Source: Planctomycetaceae bacterium
GTDB taxonomy: Bacteria > Planctomycetota > Planctomycetia > Pirellulales > Pirellulaceae
NCBI GenBank assembly: GCA_007133715.1
Contig: SLMF01000013.1
Location: forward strand, 1-17,331
DNA: 17,331 bases
Direction: 5' to 3'
This document shows positions 7,078-17,297 of the stretch, piece after piece. Position numbers and translations under genes: made by a program. The notes beneath the pieces were generated by a model, which worked only from the letters and a program-made list of their open reading frames with translations, had not been told where the DNA came from and searched no databases. How positions within the stretch are numbered: position 1 is the first letter of the stretch; every line of letters starts with the position of its first letter.

Positions 7078-8803
7078 AATTCTGTGGAGTCCCCGTGCCC
7101 TCTGTCAACACGACCAGTTGATTGACGGGCATCTGAGTGAAGACCTCGGAAGGGCCACCTGGCCAGCGGACCTGCACCTGATCCACGCGTTCCCGAGTTC
7201 CCAAACCGAAATGCAGCCGCGATCCGTAATGACTCTGGTACCCCCGCCCGCTGTGCACCTCGGCCACCTGTACCAGATTGCCGGCCGTGACCTGGACACG
7301 CGCCCCCACGCCGTCGCGGTTGGCATGAACGCCACGCAGGCGGAGCTGCAACCAATGGTGTTCGGGCGACGAATCATTGCGCACGATCGTTGGACCGCTG
7401 TTGGTGTTCAGGATCACCATGTCGATGCGGCCGTTGTTGTACAGATCGTCAAAAGCGGCCCCGCGGCTGCTCTCGACCACGGCCAAGCCATCGCCAACCA
7501 ACTGGGACACGTCAGTGAACGTGCCGTCTCCGGCATTCCTCAGCACGATATTCGGGACGTGCACGGTGGTGCGGTCGTCGATGAATTCGATCTTGTCCAT
7601 GAAGTGGCCGCAGGCGATGAAGATATCGCGGAGCCCGCGGTTGGCAAAATCGACGAAACCGGCGCCCCAGGTCACATGGGCAAAGGCGCTGGCGCCGGCC
7701 CGCGCCCGGCGGGTGGCGTCTTCAAACGCTCCGTCACCCCGATTGCGGTACAGGACGGGCATCTCGGACGAATAATTGGTGGTCAGCAGGTCCAGATGGC
7801 CGTTGTTCAGGTAATCGCCGCATTCGGCCGCCATGTTGCCGTTCTCGTTGCCGTGCAGGTCGTAGGCCACGCCGGCCTCCAAGGCCACCTCTTCAAATCG
7901 CCCCGTCCCGTCGTTGCGGAACAAGAAATTGGCCATGTGGTCGTTGGCGACAAAAATGTCCGTGTGCCCGTCGCCATCGTAGTCGAAACAGATCATTCCC
8001 ATCCCGGTTCCGGCCACCGCCGCGATCCCCGACTGGTCGCTGATGTCGATGAACGTCCCGTCGCCCTGATTGCGGTACAACAGGTCGGGCATGGGCGGGA
8101 AATCGCGTGGGCCAGGGTGAAAACGATGCCGCCCAATGGTCCGCTCGATATGCATCTCGTAACTGAATTCCACATAGTTCGCCACGTACAGATCCAGTAG
8201 ACCGTTGCCGTCGATGTCCAGAAAGGCCGCACCCGCCCCGACCTTGTGCCCCGCACCCACTCCCGCCCGGCACGTCATCCGCGTGAACGTGCCGTCGCCA
8301 TTGTTGTGATACAGCACATTGGGACCGTAGTTGTTCAAGTACAGATCCGGCAGACCGTTATTGTTGAAGTCGGCGACGGTGACGCCCAGCCCGAAGCCGG
8401 TGTCGCCGACACCCGCCTGGTCCGTGACGTCCTGAAAAGTGCCGTCGCCCCGGTTGCGGTACAGGGCGTTGCGCGGCGTTGGTTGGACCTGGTCACCACC
8501 GAGCGGAGCACCGTTCAGGAAGTAAATGTCGATCAACCCGTCCTGGTCATAGTCGAACAAGGCCAACCCGGCAACGACACTCTCCATGATGTAATACTGG
8601 CCACTGCCCCCGTCCGTATGCCGGAACGTGATCTCCGACGGGCCGGTGACGTCGACCAAGCGGATGTCGGTCGGGACCGGGTGCTCCGCAGTCCCAACGG
8701 CGGGGAGGGCGGCCAGCAGCCACGCCGCCGCCGCGGCCCAGACCGCCGCGGCTGCCCTGCGGCGCCGCCCCGGCCGGCAACGTGCCCGCGCCCGACAATT
8801 CAC
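7076..8803 (-). CDS. CRTAC1-family protein 3: FG-GAP propeller with ASPIC/UnbV domain
   Basis: The product is 575 residues from a GTG start. The first residues are arginine-rich, followed by a long Ala/Leu signal core (AAAAVWAAAAAWLLAALPAV) and a plausible cleavage site near GTAEH, so it is secreted. Seven FG-GAP calcium loops follow: DYDQDGLID, DFNNNGLPD, DIDGNGLLD, DYDGDGHTD, DYLNNGHLD, DFANRGLRD and DLYNNGRID. The ASPIC/UnbV end has GVGARVQVTAG (near 494), VHSGRGYQSHYGSRLHFGLG and VQVRWPGGPSEVF. This is the architecture of cartilage acidic protein 1 homologues, whose bacterial function is unknown. No ATG lies near the signal, and the GTG is 23 bp past the CRTAC2 stop. The frame stays open upstream through CRTAC2, but there it has no protein-like sequence. 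The last three loops have lost the usual third-position ligand. Confidence 0.9.
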   Translation of the reverse strand: MNCRARARCRPGRRRRAAAAVWAAAAAWLLAALPAVGTAEHPVPTDIRLVDVTGPSEITFRHTDGGSGQYYIMESVVAGLALFDYDQDGLIDIYFLNGAPLGGDQVQPTPRNALYRNRGDGTFQDVTDQAGVGDTGFGLGVTVADFNNNGLPDLYLNNYGPNVLYHNNGDGTFTRMTCRAGVGAGHKVGAGAAFLDIDGNGLLDLYVANYVEFSYEMHIERTIGRHRFHPGPRDFPPMPDLLYRNQGDGTFIDISDQSGIAAVAGTGMGMICFDYDGDGHTDIFVANDHMANFLFRNDGTGRFEEVALEAGVAYDLHGNENGNMAAECGDYLNNGHLDLLTTNYSSEMPVLYRNRGDGAFEDATRRARAGASAFAHVTWGAGFVDFANRGLRDIFIACGHFMDKIEFIDDRTTVHVPNIVLRNAGDGTFTDVSQLVGDGLAVVESSRGAAFDDLYNNGRIDMVILNTNSGPTIVRNDSSPEHHWLQLRLRGVHANRDGVGARVQVTAGNLVQVAEVHSGRGYQSHYGSRLHFGLGTRERVDQVQVRWPGGPSEVFTQMPVNQLVVLTEGTGTPQN

Positions 8804-8826
8804 GCTCTCGGTTTTTCCTACAGGTC

Positions 8827-9518
<692 letters not shown>

Positions 9519-9522
<4 letters not shown>

Positions 9523-10994
9523 GGCCCGCGCGGCGCCTCCACCGTTTGAGGAACCGGCCCCGACTCGCCGCTCGGCTCCACCGCCGGCGCCTGGGCGGCC
9601 AATTTCTCGGCCGCCAGTCGAGCCGCTTGAGCCGCATCGGTATCGTTCAGGGCCTCGCAGGCAGCCGCCAGGATGGCATAGGCTTGAACCGTCGGTTCCC
9701 GCCGCACCGCGCCTTCGGCCGACCACCGCGCCTGATCGAAGCGGCCGGTTTCCAGATACAAGCGGGCCAGCCCCACATAAGGCAGCGCGACCTCGGGCCG
9801 CAGATCCATGGCCAAACGAAATGCCGTTTCGACCGTCTCGTAATCCCCGACCTGCAGCCCCACATGGGCCAGATTGATGCAATCCAGAAAATTGGGCGGA
9901 TCCCGTTGAATCAGGCGGCGGTGCACCAGCCAGGCGTCGTCCAGACGCTGCTGGTCCAAAAACATCCGGGCCACCTCGCGCAGGATCTCCGCGTTCTGCG
10001 GATCCAGCTGCACCGCTCGCAACAGCAAGCGTTCCGCCTCCATCAACTCGCCTTCGTGCGCGAAAACCGCCCCGGCCTTGGCCAGCGTTTCTACCAGGTT
10101 GCGCCGCATGACACTCGCATAGGCTACTTGAAACGGCTGATCCGCATCCTCCGGCGGGATGGCACGCCGCTGGCGAAACCGTTCACGATACGAATCCGCT
10201 TCGTCCGTCTTGCCTTGGCGCGACAGCACATTGGCCAACGCCAGGTACAGCTCCGCTGACTCGTCGCCCAAAGACCGGGCACGCCGCAGACTGGACTCCG
10301 CCTCCGGATACCGTTCCAGCTGCAATTGCGCCTGTCCCAGCAGCCGCCAATTCACCGCCACCGGCTCGAATCGCGCCAGACCCTCCTGCAAAACCTCCTC
10401 GGCCTGCTCGAGCCGACCCAGCTTGTTCAACGCGGTGGCCAGGTGATAAAACAGTTCGGGCGAGGCGAGGCCTTCGTCCAGGGCGGCACGCAGCACCTCC
10501 ACCGCCGTTTCGTCCTCGCCCCGCTCGATCGCCGTGCTGGCCAGCCCGACTCGCGGCCCCAAACGGTCCGGCGCCAACGCGATGCAGCGCCGCCAAACCT
10601 CCTCCGCCTTCCGCGTCTGACGCAACTCGGCGTACACCACCGCCGCCACATGCAACGCCTCGGGCGATTCGGCAAAACGTTCCTGGAGCCGCTCGGCAAT
10701 CTCGACCAGCTCCGCCTCCATCTGCTCCGCCGTGGCCTCCACCGGCTCGCGGGGCAGACGAATCGTCGGCTCCAACGTGACCGACTCCCACGCCACTTCC
10801 TCCTCCACAGGCATCCACCAAGCGGAAAAACCGGCAATCAACAGAGCGATCAACAGGCAACCCACCAGCAGCCGAACATAACGAACCGCCGGCCGCACCG
10901 GCGGCGCCTCCTCGCGCACCGGCTCCGGCCGATGCCCCGCATCCGTCTCCCTGCGAACCCGGCGACGACGCCGATTTCCCCGTTGTCTGGCCAT
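9519..10994 (-). CDS. Membrane-anchored TPR protein 2
   Basis: The product is 491 residues. The N-terminus is strongly basic (RQRGNRRRRRVRR), followed by a single membrane helix at about 39-60 (YVRLLVGCLLIALLIAGF). The TPR body, at about 85-465, should therefore lie outside the cytoplasmic membrane. Repeats include EALHVAAVVYAELRQTRKAE, ELFYHLATALNKLGRLEQAE and LPYVGLARLYLETGRFDQAR. The tail is Pro/Glu/Ala-rich. It aligns along its length with TPR protein 1, for example EALHV, WRRCI, YRE-YR and the LFYHLATALNKLGRLEQAEE region. TPRs are protein-binding scaffolds; no enzymatic motif was seen. GAGGGGGG precedes the ATG. The start lies 7 bp after the CRTAC1 stop and the stop overlaps the CRTAC2 start, so co-translation is likely. 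The Cys in the helix is followed by more hydrophobic residues and is not a lipobox. Confidence 0.92.
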
Positions 10995-11001
10995 GCCCCC
11001 C

Positions 11002-12672
11002 TCAACCCTCCGGTTCGCCCGTTCCCTCGGTCAAGATACTTAACCGATCCACCGGCAAATCGCGAAATATCTCCGTCGCACCGCCCGGCCAACGCACCCG
11101 CACCCAATCCACCCGCGCACGCAAACCCAAACCAAAACTCAATCGCGTGCCATAATGGCTCTGATATCCCCGGCCACTGTGTACCTCGGCCACCTGCTCC
11201 AACTCGCCCGAACGCACCTGCACCCGCGCACCGACCGCCTCCCGATTCGACCAGACCCCCCGCAAACGCAGCTGCAGCCAATGATGATCCGACGTCGTGT
11301 CGTTCCGGATCAGGGTCGGCGGGGCGTTCGAATTCAACACCACCACGTCGATCCTGCCATTATTGTTCAAATCGTCCAAGCCCACTCCCCGGCTGCTCTC
11401 GACCACCGCCAAACCGCTGCCCACCGCTTTCGATACGTCCTCAAACGTGCCATCCCCCCGGTTGCGCAAGAGAAAATTCGGCACCCGAAAAGCCGTGCGA
11501 TCGTCCACATGCTCGATCGGGTCAAAATGGCCGCAGGCGATGAACAGATCGCGATGACCGTCGTTGTCAAAGTCGGCAAAACCGGTTCCCCAGGTCACAT
11601 GCGGGAACAACCCGGCCGACAAGCGGGCGGCACTGCTGGTATCCAGAAAAAATCCCTCCCCCATGTTCCGGTACAACACCGGCATCTCCGAGGCGAAATT
11701 GGTCATGATCAGATCCAGACGACCGTCATTGTCAAAATCGCCACAGTCCACACCCATGCTGGAATTGCTGTTGCCCAGAAAATCGTAAGCCAAACCGGCT
11801 TCTAATCCGACTTCCGTAAATCGGCCCCGACCATCGTTCTGATACAAAAAATTGGGACCCCCATCGTTGCTGACCAGAATGTCCGGGTAACCGTTGTCGT
11901 TGGCGTCAAAGCTGACAATCCCCATGCCCGGACCCGCGACCGTACCGATCCCCGAAGACTCGCTGATGTCCACAAACGTGCCGTCCCCCTGATTGCGATA
12001 CAACGCGTCGGGCAACGGATTGTAGTACTGCGGACCCGCCTGGAACAACCAGCGACCCATCGGCAGCGGTACGTGGTTCTCGTAATTGAAATCGATGTAG
12101 TTCGAAACAAACAGATCCAACCGGCCGTTGCCCTCGATGTCCAAAAACGAAGCCCCGGCACCCACCCGGTCGCCATTGCCCACTCCGGCCTGCGCCGTCA
12201 CATCGGTGAACGTTCCGTCCCCATTGTTGCGGTACAGCACGTTGGGACCGAAATTGCTGATGTATAAGTCCGGATGGCCGTTGTTGTTGTAGTCGCCGAC
12301 GGTCACGGCCAACCCGTGCCCCAAATCACCGACCCCCGCCTGCTCGGTGACATCGGTGAACGTGCCGTCGCCATGGTTGCGGAACAGCGCATTGCGAGGG
12401 GGTGTGTCCACTTGCGTGCCGCGTAAGGGAGTTCCGTTCAGAAAATAGATGTCGATGAACCCATCGCCGTCGTAGTCGAACAAGGCAATCCCGCCGACCA
12501 CGCCCTCGACAATGTAGCCCTGCCCATCGCCACCATGCGAGTGGACGAAGCCGATTCCCGACTCGCCCGTCACGTCGGTCATCCGCACCGCGATTTCCGA
12601 CGCCCAACCGGGCATCGCCAGCAGCGCAAGCCAAGCGACGCCTCCACTCAGAGGCGTTATCGAATTCCGCAT
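11002..12672 (-). CDS. CRTAC1-family protein 1: FG-GAP propeller with ASPIC/UnbV domain
   Basis: The product is 556 residues. A signal peptide (core GGVAWLALLAMPGWAS, cleavage after about residue 25) indicates secretion. Seven FG-GAP loops are visible: DYDGDGFID, DYNNNGHPD, DIEGNGRLD, DANDNGYPD, DFDNDGRLD, DFDNDGHRD and DLNNNGRID. These are interleaved with repeats of the type NALFRNHGDGTFTDVTEQAG, as in a seven-bladed integrin-like propeller binding calcium. The ASPIC/UnbV domain has AVGARVQVRSG near 475, VHSGRGYQSHYGTRLSFGLG and VRVRWPGGATEIF. It is full length compared with CRTAC protein 3 and is the best preserved copy in the window. It lies 37 bp after TPR1 and 7 bp before TPR2. A G8 tract lies about ten bases before its ATG and may form part of the ribosome binding site. 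Family members are known by domain only; ligand and role are unknown. Confidence 0.93.
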   Translation of the reverse strand: MRNSITPLSGGVAWLALLAMPGWASEIAVRMTDVTGESGIGFVHSHGGDGQGYIVEGVVGGIALFDYDGDGFIDIYFLNGTPLRGTQVDTPPRNALFRNHGDGTFTDVTEQAGVGDLGHGLAVTVGDYNNNGHPDLYISNFGPNVLYRNNGDGTFTDVTAQAGVGNGDRVGAGASFLDIEGNGRLDLFVSNYIDFNYENHVPLPMGRWLFQAGPQYYNPLPDALYRNQGDGTFVDISESSGIGTVAGPGMGIVSFDANDNGYPDILVSNDGGPNFLYQNDGRGRFTEVGLEAGLAYDFLGNSNSSMGVDCGDFDNDGRLDLIMTNFASEMPVLYRNMGEGFFLDTSSAARLSAGLFPHVTWGTGFADFDNDGHRDLFIACGHFDPIEHVDDRTAFRVPNFLLRNRGDGTFEDVSKAVGSGLAVVESSRGVGLDDLNNNGRIDVVVLNSNAPPTLIRNDTTSDHHWLQLRLRGVWSNREAVGARVQVRSGELEQVAEVHSGRGYQSHYGTRLSFGLGLRARVDWVRVRWPGGATEIFRDLPVDRLSILTEGTGEPEG

Positions 12673-12681
12673 TTTATTCCG

Positions 12682-12689
12682 CCCCCCCC
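12682..12689. repeat. Homopolymer (G8 on the coding strand) in the CRTAC1 translation start region
   Basis: Eight C on the plus strand, read as GGGGGGGG on the coding strand, nine bases before the ATG of CRTAC protein 1. No other purine-rich site is present, so this tract probably serves as the ribosome binding site. Length changes would alter its spacing. Confidence 0.5.
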
Positions 12690-12709
12690 AGAGGCTAGCG
12701 TGATGTCTC

Positions 12710-14134
12710 CTATCGTTCGGCGGGCCGGAGACCTGAGGAAGCCTCCGGCGAACTCAAACGATCCGCCCGCTCCTGTGCCGCCTGAGCCGCAGTGTGGTCG
12801 CCAGCACGGCGGCAGATGTCCGCCAGCAACCGGAAACTGTCCGCGGTCGGCGACCAGCGAGCTGCCTCCTCGGCTGCCCAACGTGCCTGCTCGAAACGAC
12901 CGAGGTCCCGATACAGTTGAGCCAGCCCGAAATGGGCTCGAGCCGCATCGGGCTGCAGGTCGAGAACCCGCCGGTAAGCGGCTTCCGCCGTGCCCGGGTC
13001 GCCCGCCTGGGCGGCAATCTGAGCCAGATTCAACTGCTCGATCGCATTGTCCGGCTCCAACTCGGTCAAACGTACCAAGACCACTTGCGCCTCGGCGAAA
13101 CGCTGTTGATCGAGGTACAGCACGGCTAACTCGCGGAGCATGTCGGTGCCGGTCGGATCCAGAGCCAGACTGCGGAGCCGCAACTTTTCCGCCTGGTCCC
13201 AATCGCCCTGGCGGGTGTACACGGTCGCCGCTTCGTCCAAGGTCAGCAGGGCAATCCGCAACGATTCGCCCAGATAACGCTCTCTCCGCATCCCGGTCGC
13301 GTCCTCGGGCGTCAATTGCCGCGCGGGAGCGGCTTTCAACTGCCGATAGTGCTCCCGGTACTTGGCGGCCTGCTCCGACTTGCCCAGCGCCGCCGAGACA
13401 TTGGCCAACACGTGCAAGGCACTGACCGGAGCCGGCGCCAGCTCCAGCGCCCGGTACAAACTGGCTTCCGCTGCCGCATAATCGCCCCGCTTGCTCTGCG
13501 TCTGTCCCAGCAGGTACCAATCCTCCGCCGATTCGGGGTATAAGGCCAGCACGTTCTGCAAGGCCGCCTCGGCCTCGTCCAGCCGACCGAGCTGGTTCAA
13601 AACGGCCGCCAATTGATGATACACGCCCGCGGGCTCGCTACCGGACGCCAGCGCGGTCTCCAATACCTCAACCGCCTCCTCACCCCGGCCTTGATCCACC
13701 AACGCACCCGCCGCATTGATGGCATAAATGGCTTCCGAGGGAGCTAACTCGATGCATCGCCGCCATAAGGCTTCCGCACGACCTCGCTGACGCATCCCGG
13801 CATGCAGCATCGCCAAGACATGCAAAGCCTCCGGCAACTCGGGATAATCCGCCTGCAAACGCTCGGCCACCGCAAACGCCTCGTCCTGCAACGAGCGCAT
13901 CGTCAAGTCGGTCGCAGGTGGCGGTAAAACCAGCGTCGAATCGGAATCGCTCGAAGGGGGACGGGACGCGTCGCCAAAGAAAAGCGGCCGGGAAAACCAG
14001 CCGAAAAGCGCAAGGCCCAGCAGAATCACCGCGAGGCCCCAGAAAAGAACTCGGTTACGACCACCACGCCCGCCGTCCGCCAATTCGCAGACGGCCCGAG
14101 CGGCGCCGAACTCTCGCCTTCCTCCAGCTGACAT
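12710..14134 (-). CDS. Membrane-anchored TPR protein 1
   Basis: The product is 474 residues. It has a cytoplasmic N-terminal segment, a single membrane helix at about 29-47 (VLFWGLAVILLGLALFGWF), a Ser/Pro/Asp linker and then TPR repeats from about 80 to 460. Clear repeats are EALHVLAMLHAGMRQRGRAE, GVYHQLAAVLNQLGRLDEAE and AHFGLAQLYRDLGRFEQARW. The order and spacing of repeats match TPR protein 2, so the two genes are tandem paralogues. The expected role is an exported scaffold that binds partner proteins; its immediate neighbour, CRTAC protein 1, is the obvious candidate. The start follows the lipoprotein stop by 72 bp, where a weak hairpin is seen, and its Shine-Dalgarno (GAGAATGA) is poor. 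Confidence 0.92.
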   Translation of the reverse strand: MSAGGRREFGAARAVCELADGGRGGRNRVLFWGLAVILLGLALFGWFSRPLFFGDASRPPSSDSDSTLVLPPPATDLTMRSLQDEAFAVAERLQADYPELPEALHVLAMLHAGMRQRGRAEALWRRCIELAPSEAIYAINAAGALVDQGRGEEAVEVLETALASGSEPAGVYHQLAAVLNQLGRLDEAEAALQNVLALYPESAEDWYLLGQTQSKRGDYAAAEASLYRALELAPAPVSALHVLANVSAALGKSEQAAKYREHYRQLKAAPARQLTPEDATGMRRERYLGESLRIALLTLDEAATVYTRQGDWDQAEKLRLRSLALDPTGTDMLRELAVLYLDQQRFAEAQVVLVRLTELEPDNAIEQLNLAQIAAQAGDPGTAEAAYRRVLDLQPDAARAHFGLAQLYRDLGRFEQARWAAEEAARWSPTADSFRLLADICRRAGDHTAAQAAQERADRLSSPEASSGLRPAER

Positions 14135-14169
14135 CGCGGTTCATTCTCGAAGAACACTGCCTCGCACAA

Positions 14170-14190
14170 AACGATCCCCCAGCAATCGTT
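14170..14190 (-). terminator. Weak hairpin between lipoprotein and TPR1 genes
   Basis: AACGAT and ATCGTT form a 6-bp stem around nine bases, followed on the minus strand by TTTG. It lies downstream of the lipoprotein stop and could reduce transcription into the TPR genes. The stem is AT-rich and short, so I consider it marginal. Confidence 0.22.
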
Positions 14191-14206
14191 CCTGCGACCC
14201 GCGATT

Positions 14207-14677
14207 CTAATCGGAGGTCAACTCCAAATCAATCACATTCGTGCCGGCTTCGACCTGATGTACTAACTCCGATTGCACATTGTACCGGGCCGGGATCTTC
14301 TCCACGATCGAACGCGACATCTGAGCGTAATCCGCACCGCCCGCCTCCATCATCGCTTGGTACTCCGGCGAATCCGACGGCAAATCACCGATCGACGTCG
14401 CCGCCTCCGCCTGGACCGTCGTCACCCGCACCGTGTGGGTGCCCAATTCCGCACCCGAACCCCCGGCATGTGTCAATTGATATTGACCGTTGGCATTGGT
14501 CGTGCCGGTCGAGGCGTTTCCGCCACCCTGCGGCACAAACGTGACCAAGACCCCCGCTAACGGCTCGCCATCCATCGTCACGCGGCCTCGAACCGTGCCC
14601 AGGCCTGAATCGCCACCACAACCGGTCGCGAGCAGAAACAGGGCACCCCATCCCAAAACTTTCGCCATTCGCATCAT
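14207..14677 (-). CDS. Small lipoprotein with transthyretin/carboxypeptidase-regulatory-like domain
   Basis: The product is 156 residues. The signal core WGALFLLATGC gives a lipobox with C20. The body begins GTVRGRVTMDGEPLAGVLVT and continues FVPQGGG, TGTTNANGQYQLT and LGTHTVRVTT. This is the beta-sandwich pattern of the carboxypeptidase regulatory-like (transthyretin-like) domain widespread in planctomycete envelope proteins. The C-terminal part (SPEYQAMMEAGGADY and IPARYNVQSELVHQVEAG) includes IPARY, commonly seen in this group, where a precursor strand closes the fold. The start is the first of two adjacent ATGs, with GGAGGA eight bases upstream. An in-frame codon further upstream is not needed. 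It is 33 bp downstream of the DUF1559 gene; these two families are commonly neighbours in Planctomycetota. The ligand is unknown. Confidence 0.9.
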   Translation of the reverse strand: MMRMAKVLGWGALFLLATGCGGDSGLGTVRGRVTMDGEPLAGVLVTFVPQGGGNASTGTTNANGQYQLTHAGGSGAELGTHTVRVTTVQAEAATSIGDLPSDSPEYQAMMEAGGADYAQMSRSIVEKIPARYNVQSELVHQVEAGTNVIDLELTSD

Positions 14678-14685
14678 GATTTGAT

Positions 14686-14691
14686 TCCTCC
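14686..14691 (-). promoter_or_regulatory. Ribosome binding site of the small lipoprotein
   Basis: GGAGGA lies eight bases before the ATG at 14677. It decides the start against an in-frame opening at 14707 that would put ten extra residues before the lipoprotein signal. Confidence 0.75.
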
Positions 14692-14710
14692 AACGACTTC
14701 GCGGCAACCC

Positions 14711-15757
<1,047 letters not shown>

Positions 15758-15807
15758 GCGCCCCTCCCTTTGCCCAAAACTCAAATAATCAATGAGAGCC
15801 GTAAACG

Positions 15808-15837
15808 AAAAATCGCCCGTCCATCCGATGGACGGGC
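15808..15837 (-). terminator. Intrinsic terminator or attenuator upstream of the DUF1559 gene
   Basis: GCCCGTCCAT (15815-15824) pairs perfectly with ATGGACGGGC (15828-15837) around a three-base loop. On the minus strand the stem is followed by GATTTTTCG, a five-T run. This is the most convincing intrinsic terminator in the window. It lies about 160 bases past the solute-binding-protein stop and 50 bases before the DUF1559 start. It may end the upstream transcript or act as an attenuator for the genes below. Confidence 0.75.
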
Positions 15838-15911
15838 CGTAACAAATTCTCCCTGTCTCGTAATCTGGATACCCATAGATATGCGAATCTAGAAACGTGA
15901 CCCTCCTCTTC

Positions 15912-15939
15912 ATTGTCTCCTTGAGCCGGTTCTTGTCAA
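15912..15939 (-). promoter_or_regulatory. Candidate sigma-70 promoter for the DUF1559/TPR/CRTAC genes
   Basis: On the minus strand a perfect -35 TTGACA (15939-15934) is followed after 16 bases by GACAAT (15917-15912), four of six matches to the -10 consensus. Transcription from here would cross the hairpin at 15837-15808 before the DUF1559 start. A separate perfect TATAAT lies at 15969-15964, without a good -35. Both lie in the only sizeable gap (238 bp) of the minus-strand array. Confidence 0.4.
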
Positions 15940-15995
15940 GCTCCAATTGCCACCAATCGGAGGATTATACGACCCATCTGCCACACATAAGCGAA

Positions 15996-17297
15996 CTAAT
16001 TAACGGGAGCTATCTGGCTTTTAGGGGTACTTGGCATCCCCTGCAAAGAACCCACATCACGAACGGTTCGCTCGTTGCTGCCGACCGGGTCCCAGTCAAC
16101 CGTACCCGTGATTCCTTCCCAAGGTGCCAGCTCACGGATCGCGTCGTTGATCCGCGGACGGTTGAGCCCCGCTGCTCGTATCGCCTGAATGATCAGCCGC
16201 GTCGCGTCGTAGGCGTGCGCTGCCGCATAATCGGGCGGGTAACCCCGCACCGCCTGAAAACTCGTGACGAACGCCTGCGAGGATTCGCCGGGGCGGAATA
16301 GGCAGGGATAAATTACTTCCGACACGGGATCGCCTAGCCGCTCATGGAACACCCGCCGACCCATCGCGGCCCCCCCAAACACCGGGCCGCCATATCCGGC
16401 GGACCACACCGCCCGGACCAGCCGCGCGCTGTCCTCGGGACCCGCCAATACGACCAGCGCGTCGGGACGTGCGGCCAGCGCCCGCTGCACCTGCGGTGCC
16501 ACCTCCCCCGCGTCCGCCCGGCTCTCCAGATGGAATCGAGGTGTGATCCGATGCCGCCGCGCTAAATCACTCAGTAACTCGCGGCCAAAATAACGTGCGT
16601 CGTGCTGCTCAGACGACAAAACGACCAGCCGACCACCACTCCCGTCGCTGATTAACTCGGCAGCAACCGCATCCGCTAAAGGCGGAGCCTGAAGGTGATC
16701 TCCCGGCAGCAGGGAATATACCCACGGGACATTGGCCAAAGGGACGCTCTGGTCGCTGGTGATCGCCAGGACGACCGGCAACCGTGCCTTGGCCACCAGC
16801 AGCGCCGCCAAATGCGCCGAATGGCCGTCGAAGGCCCCCAAAATGGCCTTCACGGGCTGCTCATAGATCAAACGGGCGAGTTGGGTCGTACCGCTGCCCC
16901 AAGGATCGTCTGACCAAGCAACCACCATTTCGAATGGTTTTTCTCGATATCCGCCCGCCGCGTTGGCTTCGTCTAAAGCCAGTTGGGCCGCAACCCACAC
17001 GTCGGTTTCCTCGTCCCCTTCCCAACGGGGTCCGAAAAAGGCAATCGGTACCGAAGTCAAGTCTTCCGGTACCGCTTCCCCCCGACCCGGCCCGTGATAA
17101 CACGTGCCTTCCGGACGCAGATGCAGGTAAGGCTGCTGCGCTCGAGCGGCGGGCACCCGAGGTTCGGCAAATACGGCCCCCGGCCACCCCCTCCCGCCGA
17201 GCAGGATGAGCCCGCAGAGGCCGAGCACGCCCCGCCATGTGCGGCCGATCGCAACCTTCGGCACAAGGAATTCCCGACGTCCTCCGAACCGTGTCAC
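15996..17297 (-). CDS. Type I periplasmic binding protein (branched-chain amino acid/Peripla_BP_6 type)
   Basis: The product is 433 residues from a GTG start. A signal peptide (core GVLGLCGLILLGGRGWPGAVFAEP, in shorter pieces VLGLCGLILLGG then AVFAEP) ends near residue 46. The fold starts at about 83 with VPIAFFGP and continues AAQLALDEANAAGGYREKPF, VKAILGAFDGHSAHLAALLV, KARLPVVLAITSDQSVP, RLVVLSSEQHDARYFGRELL, ARPDALVVLAGPEDSARLVR and YAAAHAYDATRLIIQAIRAA. This is the two-lobed LivJ-like receptor family. No ABC permease or ATPase gene is visible, so it may be an orphan receptor. GGGGAG lies seven bases before the GTG. The frame stays open to the window edge, so an upstream start cannot be excluded; an internal GTG at about residue 12 is also possible. 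A terminator-like hairpin follows. Confidence 0.88.
   Translation of the reverse strand: MTRFGGRREFLVPKVAIGRTWRGVLGLCGLILLGGRGWPGAVFAEPRVPAARAQQPYLHLRPEGTCYHGPGRGEAVPEDLTSVPIAFFGPRWEGDEETDVWVAAQLALDEANAAGGYREKPFEMVVAWSDDPWGSGTTQLARLIYEQPVKAILGAFDGHSAHLAALLVAKARLPVVLAITSDQSVPLANVPWVYSLLPGDHLQAPPLADAVAAELISDGSGGRLVVLSSEQHDARYFGRELLSDLARRHRITPRFHLESRADAGEVAPQVQRALAARPDALVVLAGPEDSARLVRAVWSAGYGGPVFGGAAMGRRVFHERLGDPVSEVIYPCLFRPGESSQAFVTSFQAVRGYPPDYAAAHAYDATRLIIQAIRAAGLNRPRINDAIRELAPWEGITGTVDWDPVGSNERTVRDVGSLQGMPSTPKSQIAPVN

Noticed and set aside
15758..15946. Start of the DUF1559 protein at the TTG at 15946
   Set aside because: It would place 63 residues before the prepilin motif and translate through a terminator hairpin; the ATG at 15757 has GGGAGGGG and the normal leader length.
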